This document shows, in pieces, positions 32,030-38,739 of a DNA stretch of 40,772 bases. The notes below the pieces were generated by a model that made no database searches, was not told where the DNA came from, and worked only from the letters and a program-made list of their open reading frames with translations. Every line of letters begins with the position of its first letter. Within the stretch, counting starts at the first letter, position 1. The position numbers were made by a program, and so were the translations under genes. The stretch covers positions 1 through 40,772 of the forward strand of contig JAMCWG010000175.1 in the NCBI GenBank assembly GCA_023475235.1, given 5' to 3'. Source of the DNA: Chloroflexota bacterium. Lineage in GTDB: Bacteria; Chloroflexota; UBA6077; FW602-bin22; JAMCWG01.

Positions 32030-32197
32030 CTACGGCAGCCTGCTCACGATCTGGGCGAACTCGTCTTCGCTGAAGGCCCGCATGGTCTGCGTGGTGAGGT
32101 TCCCCTGACTTGCTTGCCGCAGCACCCCAACCGCGACTGTCTGGTCGTCTGGCGCGTCAATCACTACCACCAGGTCATAGATGTCGCCGTCAGATCT
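32030..32197 (-). pseudogene. GYD-domain protein remnant
   Basis: The frame from about 32197 to the TAG at 32030 reads DIYDLVVVIDAPDDQTVAV, then GNLTTQTMRAFSEDEF and a final IVSRLP, matching the C-terminal half of GYD proteins. The N-terminal half, including the usual start and GYD-proximal region, is missing, and no start codon in frame follows the strong promoter directly upstream. It is either truncated or a promoter capture. It lies 94 bp upstream of the nitroreductase gene, so the promoter may now serve that gene. Confidence 0.65.
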
Positions 32198-32211
32198 GAC
32201 GGCACGACGCC

Positions 32212-32239
32212 ATTATAGGCGCGCAACGTTCGGTGTCAA
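32212..32239 (-). promoter_or_regulatory. Near-consensus promoter
   Basis: On the minus strand, TTGACA (32239-32234), 16 bases, TATAAT (32217-32212). Both boxes are perfect. Transcription would cross the GYD remnant toward the nitroreductase and phosphatase genes. Confidence 0.8.
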
Positions 32240-32287
32240 GGAACCGGCGCCATCACCGTCGGTACGGAGTTGTGGCCGGAAAAACAC

Positions 32288-32345
32288 GAAGGCACAAAGA
32301 GCGCGGGCGCTATGGCCAGCACCCTGCACCGCTCTTTGTGCCTTC
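32288..32345. repeat. 16-bp perfect inverted repeat
   Basis: GAAGGCACAAAGAGCG (32288-32303) and its exact reverse complement (32330-32345) around a 26-base loop. Repeats with a GAAGGCACAAAG core are common in many genomes. Here it abuts the hairpin array at 32374-32536. Confidence 0.8.
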
Positions 32346-32373
32346 TATGCTTCTGCGATTGAGGAAACTGTAG

Positions 32374-32536
32374 CCGCAGCCTTTACGGCTGCGCTGTCCG
32401 CAGGGATAAACCCTGCGACTACAACGGGCAGCCCGCAGCCTTTATGTCTGCGATGCCAGCGAAGGCGCAGGCTCAAGCCTGCGGCTACCCTGCTGCGCCG
32501 CCCGCAGGGATAAACCCTGCGACTACAACGGGCAGC
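32374..32536. repeat. Array of four REP-like hairpins with a 35-bp direct repeat
   Basis: CGCAGCC-TTTAC-GGCTGCG, CCGCAGGG-ATAAA-CCCTGCG, a CGCAG...CTGCG pair and GCAGGCT-CA-AGCCTGC follow in order. The 35-bp unit starting CCGCAGGGATAAACCCTGCG occurs at 32398-32432 and again at 32502-32536, 104 bp apart and identical. Confidence 0.85.
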
Positions 32537-32552
32537 GACCTGTGTGGCCGCC

Positions 32553-32822
32553 CTACTCTACCTCCACCTTGCGAGCACGGCGGGCGGCGCGCCGTCGCTC
32601 CCGCTCCTCGATCTTGCTGACGCCGGCATCCAGGAGGCTGCGCATCGCCAGCAGCATCTCTTTCTGGGCCGCCCGCATATGCTGCACAAACTCGTCGGGC
32701 AGCATACCTGCCATCTTCTCCTGCATTTCGTCGAATTCTCGCGTCATGTCTCCCATGCGGTGTCTGCGGCGCCGCTCCCCCTCGGTGGGTTGCTCCTGGG
32801 CTTTCTCCTGCTCCCCTTCCAT
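32553..32822 (-). CDS. Small charged coiled-coil protein (89 aa) downstream of ArsA
   Basis: ATG 32822 follows AGGAGGT. The product is almost entirely charged and helical: an acidic, Gln-rich start, a middle amphipathic part (MTREFDEMQEKMAGMLPDEFVQHMRAAQKEMLLAMRS seen in pieces) and a strongly basic Arg-rich end. It follows the ArsA gene by 22 bp on the same strand, so it is probably co-transcribed. I do not recognise the family. A scaffold or chaperone-client partner of ArsA is possible but unsupported beyond position. Confidence 0.7.
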   Translation of the reverse strand: MEGEQEKAQEQPTEGERRRRHRMGDMTREFDEMQEKMAGMLPDEFVQHMRAAQKEMLLAMRSLLDAGVSKIEERERRRAARRARKVEVE

Positions 32823-32844
32823 GTATTGATCTACCTCCTAGGCC

Positions 32845-34038
32845 TCACCTGGGCCGGCTGCTGCCGGCGCTTACGCTTTCGCCGAAACGGACATGCAACG
32901 TGTGGTCTTCCATCTTGGCTCCCAGGGTCTCCAGGCCCATCAGGGAATGAGGCAGTATCAGGTTTCGTCTCCAGTTGCCTACCTGTACCACCAGCTCTTC
33001 CCCTTTGCGCACGAGGTTGACCTCTTCCTTGCTGACGAAAGGCAGTGGAATGCTCAGGACATAGTGCCCGTTCAGTCGCTCGAGCTTCTCCGTGGCACCC
33101 TGATAGTATATCTGAGCGGGGTCCGTATCGTCGAAGAGGCTCTCCCCCATTCGCTCCAGCATCCTGGTCCCCACCACCTCATCGTCGAAGAAGGGGACGC
33201 GGAAGATGGGCACCGGCGAAAAGGCCTCATCCACCAGACGGTTGTACTTCTCCTGGATTTCCCGCCAGTTGTGGAAGTAGCCCTTCTCCGCGTCCTCTGG
33301 GAAAACCCGATTGCAGATTATGGCGTCGGTCTTGTACCCGTAAAGGTTGAGATAGGTGTAGGTGCGCTGTGCCTCCTTGATCACCATCTTCTCCGGGTTC
33401 AGGACCAGGCGCACGGTCGATAGCTCCTGGTCACTGAGCAGCCGGTGCATATGGTCGAGGGACAGGAGGAAGTTCTTGATGGACTCCATCACATCGTCCC
33501 CCGGCACCGGTAGGTCGGTGAACGGGCGCATTATCGGGCGGATGAGCTTGTAGGCCTGGCGCTGGATGGGGAAGATATTCTTCAGCCACCAGCGCGCCAC
33601 CTCCGGGAAGCTGAGCAGCCGCAGCGTCTCGCCGGTAGGGGCGCTGTCGATGATAATCACATCGTATTTCTGGCTGTCGTGGTGCTTGGTGATGAGGAGA
33701 AGGCTGGAAAGCTCCTCCATACCCGGGAAGATAGCCATCTCATCGGCTACCGTCCGGTCCAGCCCCTGCCAGGTGAGCACCGACTGGACATAGGACTGGA
33801 TGGTACCCCAGTGCTGGCTGACCTCGTGATAGATACTGATTTCCTGGGCCCACAGATTGGGGGCCACGGGTGTGGGCTCGGCGCCCAACGGCATATCAAA
33901 GGAATCGGCCAGGCTATGGGCGGCGTCGGTGCTGACCACGATGGTCCGGTAGCCGCGCTGAGCGCAGCGCAACGCGGTGGCCGCCGATACGCTGGTCTTG
34001 CCCACGCCTCCCTTTCCTGTGTATAGGATTATTCGCAA
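32845..34038 (-). CDS. ArsA-family ATPase with C-terminal HSP20-like domain
   Basis: A 397-aa SIMIBI-class ATPase of the ArsA/GET3 family. The deviant P-loop GKGGVGKTS (8-16), VVSTDAAHSLADSF (switch I) and IIIDSAPTGETLRLL (switch II) are intact. The last 80 residues (SIPLPFVSKEEVNLVRKGEEL, then LHVRFGE) form the alpha-crystallin-like tail of the ArsA_HSP20 group. Only one ATPase half is present, unlike the tandem arsenite-pump ArsA, and no arsB, arsC or arsR is near. Arsenic transport is therefore not supported; a targeting or chaperone ATPase role is more plausible. Start ATG 34038. Confidence 0.88.
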   Translation of the reverse strand: MRIILYTGKGGVGKTSVSAATALRCAQRGYRTIVVSTDAAHSLADSFDMPLGAEPTPVAPNLWAQEISIYHEVSQHWGTIQSYVQSVLTWQGLDRTVADEMAIFPGMEELSSLLLITKHHDSQKYDVIIIDSAPTGETLRLLSFPEVARWWLKNIFPIQRQAYKLIRPIMRPFTDLPVPGDDVMESIKNFLLSLDHMHRLLSDQELSTVRLVLNPEKMVIKEAQRTYTYLNLYGYKTDAIICNRVFPEDAEKGYFHNWREIQEKYNRLVDEAFSPVPIFRVPFFDDEVVGTRMLERMGESLFDDTDPAQIYYQGATEKLERLNGHYVLSIPLPFVSKEEVNLVRKGEELVVQVGNWRRNLILPHSLMGLETLGAKMEDHTLHVRFGESVSAGSSRPR

Positions 34039-34108
34039 ATCAAACTCCCTAAGTGTCTTTACTCGATTCTATGTCGAGGGTTGAGCAGCGTCAAGCCGTA
34101 TGAAATGC

Positions 34109-34162
34109 TTGACAATTCGAGCTTAATGCTTTAGATTGCAGTTAACTAAGCCGTCGGCTTAG
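34109..34162 (+). promoter_or_regulatory. Promoter and palindrome upstream of the sedolisin gene
   Basis: TTGACA (34109-34114), 17 bases, TAGATT (34132-34137). CTAAGCCG-T-CGGCTTAG (34146-34162) is a perfect 8-bp inverted repeat at the expected start of transcription, a likely operator or 5' hairpin. Confidence 0.65.
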
Positions 34163-34196
34163 CATCATATGGTGGCTGGCGTTGGAGGTGGTGGTG

Positions 34197-35414
34197 ATGA
34201 TGTTTCGTAAGGCCGCAGTTATCAGCCTCTTTGTTGTCCTCTCCCTTCTGGTCCCCTTCGACCTGGGCACGGCGGAAGGCGCTCCGCCCGAGCGCACGGC
34301 TCACCCGCCCATTCACGTGCACGGCAAGGCTGCCGTGGTCCCGAGCGGCTACAGTCCGGCCCAGGTGCGCCACGCGTACGGCTTCGATCAGCTAACCAAC
34401 AGTGGCGATGGCCAGATCATCGGGATTGTCGACGCCTTCGATGATCCGACGGCCGCCAGCGACCTTAAGATGTTCATCAGCACCTACGGGCTGCGCATGA
34501 TGAACGGCCTGCCCAATACTCCTTCCTGCACCGTCGCTGCCGGCCCCCATCCCTGCTTCCAGAAGGTCTACGCCCAGGGCGGCAAGTACCGCACGGATGG
34601 TGGCTGGGCCCTGGAGACCTCGCTGGATGTCCAGTGGGCGCACGCCATCGCTCCGGGGGCGGATATCTTGCTCGTCGAGGCCAGGACCAGCAGCTTTTCG
34701 AATCTGCTGGGCGCGGTCGACGTCGCCGTGAGTAGGGGCGCCAGGGCGGTATCGATGAGCTGGGGCGGAAACGAGTTCACCAGCGAGACTTCTTACGATG
34801 TCCACTTCAACAAGCCAGGCGTGACCTTCACTGCCGCCTCCGGTGACAGCGGTGACGGCGTCATTTACCCGGCTGTCTCGCCTTATGTCGTCGCCGTCGG
34901 CGGCACAAGCTTGAGCCTTGACTCCGCTGGCAATTTCGTCTCGGAAACGGCCTGGAGCGGCTCCGGCGGCGGCATCAGTAAATATGAGACCGAGCCAGGC
35001 TACCAGTTGGGCTACCCGATACCGTACACCAGTGGCAAACGCGGCTCTCCCGACGTCGCCTATAACGCCGACCCCAACACGGGCTTCCCTGTATACGACT
35101 CGACTCCTTATTATGGCCAGAGCGGTTGGTTCCAGGTGGGCGGCACCAGCGCCGGCTCTCCCCAGTGGGCGGCCCTCGTCGTCCTTGCCGACCAATCGGG
35201 GACGGGGGGCTCGCTCTCCAGCAACAACCTCGGTAGCTCGCCCGAGTACAACGCCGCGGCCAGTTCGGTCTACAGCTCGGACTACCGTGACATTATTTCG
35301 GGGACGAATGGTACTTGCGGTGGCAACTGCACCGCGGCGACCGGCTACGACTTCGTGACCGGCCTGGGCTCGCCCCTAGCCAACAGCCTGGTGCCGTACC
35401 TGGCATCCCATTAG
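34197..35414 (+). CDS. Secreted sedolisin-type serine-carboxyl protease (peptidase family S53)
   Basis: Exported acid-type endopeptidase, 405 aa from ATG 34197 (GGAGG eight bases upstream; frame open from TTG 34182). A Sec signal with hydrophobic core AVISLFVVLSLLVPF is followed by only about 30 residues before the catalytic domain, far shorter than the usual S53 propeptide of about 180. The catalytic set is visible: E140 and D144 in WALETSLDVQW, D217 in ASGDSGDG, S318 in GGTSAGSPQ. The C-terminal DIISGTNG and GYDFVTGLGSP form the calcium site. It may supply peptides to the binding proteins elsewhere in the window. Confidence 0.9.
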   Translation: MMFRKAAVISLFVVLSLLVPFDLGTAEGAPPERTAHPPIHVHGKAAVVPSGYSPAQVRHAYGFDQLTNSGDGQIIGIVDAFDDPTAASDLKMFISTYGLRMMNGLPNTPSCTVAAGPHPCFQKVYAQGGKYRTDGGWALETSLDVQWAHAIAPGADILLVEARTSSFSNLLGAVDVAVSRGARAVSMSWGGNEFTSETSYDVHFNKPGVTFTAASGDSGDGVIYPAVSPYVVAVGGTSLSLDSAGNFVSETAWSGSGGGISKYETEPGYQLGYPIPYTSGKRGSPDVAYNADPNTGFPVYDSTPYYGQSGWFQVGGTSAGSPQWAALVVLADQSGTGGSLSSNNLGSSPEYNAAASSVYSSDYRDIISGTNGTCGGNCTAATGYDFVTGLGSPLANSLVPYLASH

Positions 35415-35591
35415 CGGAAGGGCCTGGCCGGCCTTCTCACCGGCGATGGTCTGAAGGGCATATCCGCGGACGCAAGCTTCATCGGGTGCTGTCGCCTCCA
35501 TTACGAGGCGCCAGCACTTTCTTTGGCTACCCGGCTGCCACCGCAGCGGGCCGGCCTGCACTCTCTGATAGATATCGATGCTCGCCATCAG

Positions 35592-35620
35592 TTGCCTTCG
35601 CCGCTCGCCATAAGTATAAT
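35592..35620 (+). promoter_or_regulatory. Candidate promoter in the gap before fmdB
   Basis: TTGCCT (35592-35597), 17 bases, perfect TATAAT (35615-35620), about 100 bp before the FmdB-like start. The rest of the 35415-35727 gap shows no gene and no clear terminator. Confidence 0.6.
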
Positions 35621-35727
35621 TTGCGGTGAAGACCCCGGTATTTACTCACCTACATCGCGCATCGCTTGCACGTGAAGTGTATGTTGGTGTATCGTATCTT
35701 GGTGCACATAATGGAGCGGATGCAGCT

Positions 35728-36087
35728 ATGCCCGTATATGAATACCGGTGCAGCCGGTGCGGCCGGCTGACCAGCCTCCTAGTGCGAAGCTACCAGCCAC
35801 CTGCGTCTCCGCGCTGCGCGCGCTGCGGCTCGGACCAGGTGCAGCGTACCGTATCCAGGGTGGCTGTGCTCCGCTCGGAAGAGAGCCGGCTCGAGAGCCT
35901 GGCCGATCCCAGCCAGTTCGGCGATGTGGACGAGAACGATCCGCGTAGCGTGGCCCGCTGGGCGAGGCGTATGGGCAGCGAGCTGGGCGAAGATATGGGT
36001 GATGAGTTTGATGATATGGTAGAACGTATGGAAGCGGGCGAGATGCCCGAGGAGGCACAAGGCTTCGGGGAAGAACCCGAGCCGTAG
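35728..36087 (+). CDS. FmdB-family zinc-ribbon protein
   Basis: A 119-aa cytoplasmic protein. MPVYEYRCSRCGR and PRCARCGSDQV give the four-Cys zinc ribbon of the FmdB putative regulatory family. The remainder is acidic and helical (SRLESLADPSQFGDVDENDPRSVARWARR seen in pieces). ATG 35728 starts exactly at the conserved MPxYEYxC and follows GGAG; the frame is open further upstream, but without similarity. The role is unproven in the family; it was first noted near formamidase and formylmethanofuran genes. Confidence 0.85.
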   Translation: MPVYEYRCSRCGRLTSLLVRSYQPPASPRCARCGSDQVQRTVSRVAVLRSEESRLESLADPSQFGDVDENDPRSVARWARRMGSELGEDMGDEFDDMVERMEAGEMPEEAQGFGEEPEP

Positions 36088-36175
36088 CGATGGACGCTGG
36101 CCTGCCGGCGAGAGGGGTGCGCTTCGGCCGGCAGGCAGATCAGATGTACTTATTGACATTGAGGAGGAAGGATAG

Positions 36176-37027
36176 GTGTACAAGATTCTCGCCACAGAGA
36201 CTTTGACCGTAAACAGCAAGCTGTTTAGGGTCGAAGCTCCCTATGTGGCACGCAAAGCTCGGCCCGGCCAGTTCGTGGTGGTCGTGGTGGACGAGCAGGG
36301 GGAACGTATTCCCCTCACCGTCGCCGATATCGACGCAGGGGCCGGCGTTATCACTATCATCGTGCAGCAGGTGGGCAAGACGACCTGTCAGATGGCTACC
36401 CTGGAGGCGGGCGACAGCCTGGCGGTGGTCGCCGGGCCGATGGGCCTGCCCAGTCATTTGGGGAACTACGGTACGGTGGCCTGCCTGGGCGGCGGCTTCG
36501 GCATGGCCGCGATGTTCCCCATCGCCCGCGCCTTGAAGCAGGCCGGGAACAAGATCATCGGCATCATCGGCGCCCGCAATCTAGACCTCCTCATCTGGGA
36601 GGACCGGCTTCGCGGGATCAGCGACGAGTTCTACGTTACTACCGATGACGGCTCCAAGGGCCGCAAGGGCTTCGTGACCCAGGTGCTCCAGGAGAAGCTG
36701 GAGGCGAAAGAGAAGATCGACCTGGTGTTCGGCGTCGGGCCGGTTCCGATGATGCGGGCGATGACCCGCACCACCCTGCCCTACGGCGTGAAGACCATCG
36801 TCAGCCTCAATCCCGTGATGATCGACGCCACCGGTCTCTGCGGCGTCTGCCGGGTTACCGTGGCAGGCGAGACGAAATTCGCCTGCGTGGACGGACCGGA
36901 GTTCGACGCCCACCAGGTGGACTGGGACCAGTTGGTGGCCCGCCAGGCCCTCTTCGTCCCCGAAGAGAAGCTGGCACTGGCCCGCTTCCAGGAGCGCATC
37001 GCCGCTCAAGCCGGGGCCAAGGCATAA
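36176..37027 (+). CDS. NfnA/SudB-like FAD, NAD-binding subunit
   Basis: A 283-aa ferredoxin-NADP+ reductase-type subunit of the NfnAB/sulfide-dehydrogenase group. An N-terminal flavin domain (KARPGQFVVVVVDE, RIPLTVADID) is followed by an NAD(P) domain (VACLGGGFGMAAMFPIARAL) and, near the end, TGLCGVCRVTVAGETKFAC, the Cys motif of the [2Fe-2S] cluster. In NfnAB it transfers electrons from NADH to the partner. The start is GTG 36176 after GAGGAGG. The next gene, the GltA-like subunit, lies 21 bp downstream, so the two form an operon. Which bifurcating reaction they perform is inference. Confidence 0.88.
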   Translation: MYKILATETLTVNSKLFRVEAPYVARKARPGQFVVVVVDEQGERIPLTVADIDAGAGVITIIVQQVGKTTCQMATLEAGDSLAVVAGPMGLPSHLGNYGTVACLGGGFGMAAMFPIARALKQAGNKIIGIIGARNLDLLIWEDRLRGISDEFYVTTDDGSKGRKGFVTQVLQEKLEAKEKIDLVFGVGPVPMMRAMTRTTLPYGVKTIVSLNPVMIDATGLCGVCRVTVAGETKFACVDGPEFDAHQVDWDQLVARQALFVPEEKLALARFQERIAAQAGAKA

Positions 37028-37048
37028 GGACGGGGAGAGGAGAATACG

Positions 37049-38443
37049 ATGCCTAAAGCAAATTTCAGTCGCCACGGTATGCCCAGCCAGGACGCGGCGG
37101 AGCGCATAAAGAACTTCGGGGAAGTAGCCCTGGGCTACTCCGAGGAGATGGCCGTCGAGGAGGCCAATCGGTGCCTCCAGTGCAAGAACAAGCCGTGCGT
37201 GGACGGCTGCCCGGTCAACGTCCGCATCCCCGAGTTCATCAAGGCCATGCGGGAGGGCGACTTCCCCGAGGCGGCCCGCATTATGAAGAGCACCAATATG
37301 CTCCCCGCCATCTGCGGCCGCGTCTGCCCGCAGGAGACTCAGTGCGAGGAGAAGTGCGTCTACTTCAAGCGGGGCGCATCGGTCGCCATCGGGCGGCTGG
37401 AGCGCTGGATCGCCGACTGGGAGCTGGACCGTGGGGTGGAGCTGCCCCAGCTAAGCGAGTTGTCCGGCAAGAAGGTGGCGGTTGTGGGGTCCGGCCCGTC
37501 CAGCCTCACCGCGGCTGGCGAACTGGCCCGGATGGGCCACCAGGTCACCATATTCGAGGCGCTGCACCGGCCCGGCGGCGTGCTCACCTACGGCATCCCG
37601 CCCTTCCGGTTGCCGCGGACCGTGTCCGGTGCCGAGATCGCCAACCTCCAGAAGCTGGGGGTCGACATAGTCTACAACTTCGTGGTCGGGAAGACGGCCA
37701 CCGTGGACGAGATGCTCGCCGATGGGTACGACGCCGTTTTCCTGGGCACGGGCGCCGGCCTGCCCCAGTTCGTGGGCGTGCCGGGCGAGAACCTGGCCGG
37801 CGTCTACTCGGCCAACGAGTTCCTCACCCGGGTCAACCTGATGAAGGCCTATGCATTCCCCGAGTACGATACGCCGGTGAAGGTGGGCGATCGGGTGGCC
37901 GTGGTTGGCGCCGGCAACGTGGCGATGGACTCGGCCCGCTGTGCCCTGCGCCTGGGGGCCAAGGAAGTATCCATCGTCTACCGCCGGTCCCGCACGGAGA
38001 TGCCGGCCCGGGCCGAGGAGGCCGAGCACGCCGAGGAAGAAGGCGTCAGGTTCCTGCTGCTCACCGCACCTACCAAGATGATCGGCAACGACAAGGGCGC
38101 GGTATGTGCGATGGAATGCCAGCAGATGCAATTGGGCGAGCCGGACGCCTCCGGCCGGCGGCGGCCCCTGCCGATGCCGGGCTCGGAGTTCACCCTGGAG
38201 GCGGACACGGTGGTGGTGGCCATCGGCACTTCGCCCAATCCGCTGGTGCCGCGGTCGACGCCCGGGCTGGAGGTCAGCCGGCACGGCACGGTAGTGGTCG
38301 ACCCGGCGACGGGTGCCACGACCAAGAAGGGTGTTTGGGCCGGCGGCGACCTGGTGACCGGCGCGGCCACCGTCATCTCGGCGATGGGCGCAGGCCGGCG
38401 CGCGGCCGCCTCCATCGACAAGTACCTGAAGGGCGAGGAGTAA
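37049..38443 (+). CDS. gltA: GltA/NfnB-like NADPH-dependent glutamate synthase small-subunit-type flavoprotein
   Basis: A 464-aa NAD(P)H-dependent flavin and iron-sulfur protein. The N-terminal ferredoxin-like domain has CLQCKNKPCVDGCP and CGRVCPQETQCEEKC. A FAD domain starts VAVVGSGPSSLTAAGELARMG (about 144), and a second nucleotide domain has VVGAGNVAMDSAR. The layout and 464-aa length match NfnB and GltA. Pairing with the NfnA-like gene favours NADH-dependent ferredoxin:NADP+ oxidoreductase over glutamate synthase, because no large glutamate synthase subunit is near. Confidence 0.9.
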   Translation: MPKANFSRHGMPSQDAAERIKNFGEVALGYSEEMAVEEANRCLQCKNKPCVDGCPVNVRIPEFIKAMREGDFPEAARIMKSTNMLPAICGRVCPQETQCEEKCVYFKRGASVAIGRLERWIADWELDRGVELPQLSELSGKKVAVVGSGPSSLTAAGELARMGHQVTIFEALHRPGGVLTYGIPPFRLPRTVSGAEIANLQKLGVDIVYNFVVGKTATVDEMLADGYDAVFLGTGAGLPQFVGVPGENLAGVYSANEFLTRVNLMKAYAFPEYDTPVKVGDRVAVVGAGNVAMDSARCALRLGAKEVSIVYRRSRTEMPARAEEAEHAEEEGVRFLLLTAPTKMIGNDKGAVCAMECQQMQLGEPDASGRRRPLPMPGSEFTLEADTVVVAIGTSPNPLVPRSTPGLEVSRHGTVVVDPATGATTKKGVWAGGDLVTGAATVISAMGAGRRAAASIDKYLKGEE

Positions 38444-38503
38444 CCCGACTCCCTAGCCTCTCGCCGCGACCCGCCAAAAGCGGTCGCCGATGGTCCGTAA
38501 CGC

Positions 38504-38589
38504 AGCGGGGTGGTCGGGTCGAGCCTGACTACCCCGCTCCGCGAGATATACTCATAGGGTCCGTGGGGTGCGGTCCTGGGCCGCACCCC
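38504..38589. terminator. Two strong hairpins after gltA
   Basis: AGCGGGGT (38504-38511) pairs with ACCCCGCT (38531-38538) with further internal pairing, and GGGGTGCGG (38565-38573) pairs with CCGCACCCC (38581-38589). Neither has a U-tract. The 38444-38739 gap shows no gene. Confidence 0.55.
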
Positions 38590-38739
38590 AGCACGGCCTT
38601 CGGTCATGTCAGGAATTCCTCAAGTTCTCTCTCGCTACCCCGTACATTCTCTGCCCCTTCTTCGACTATACTACATAGGTAAGCACCATCTGGTGTCGGC
38701 TCACAACGGATTTGGGCTGCCTGCCAAAGGAGGTATGAA

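Noticed and set aside
32845-34038. Arsenite efflux system
   Set aside because: Single-domain ArsA with HSP20 tail and no arsB, arsC, arsD or arsR nearby.
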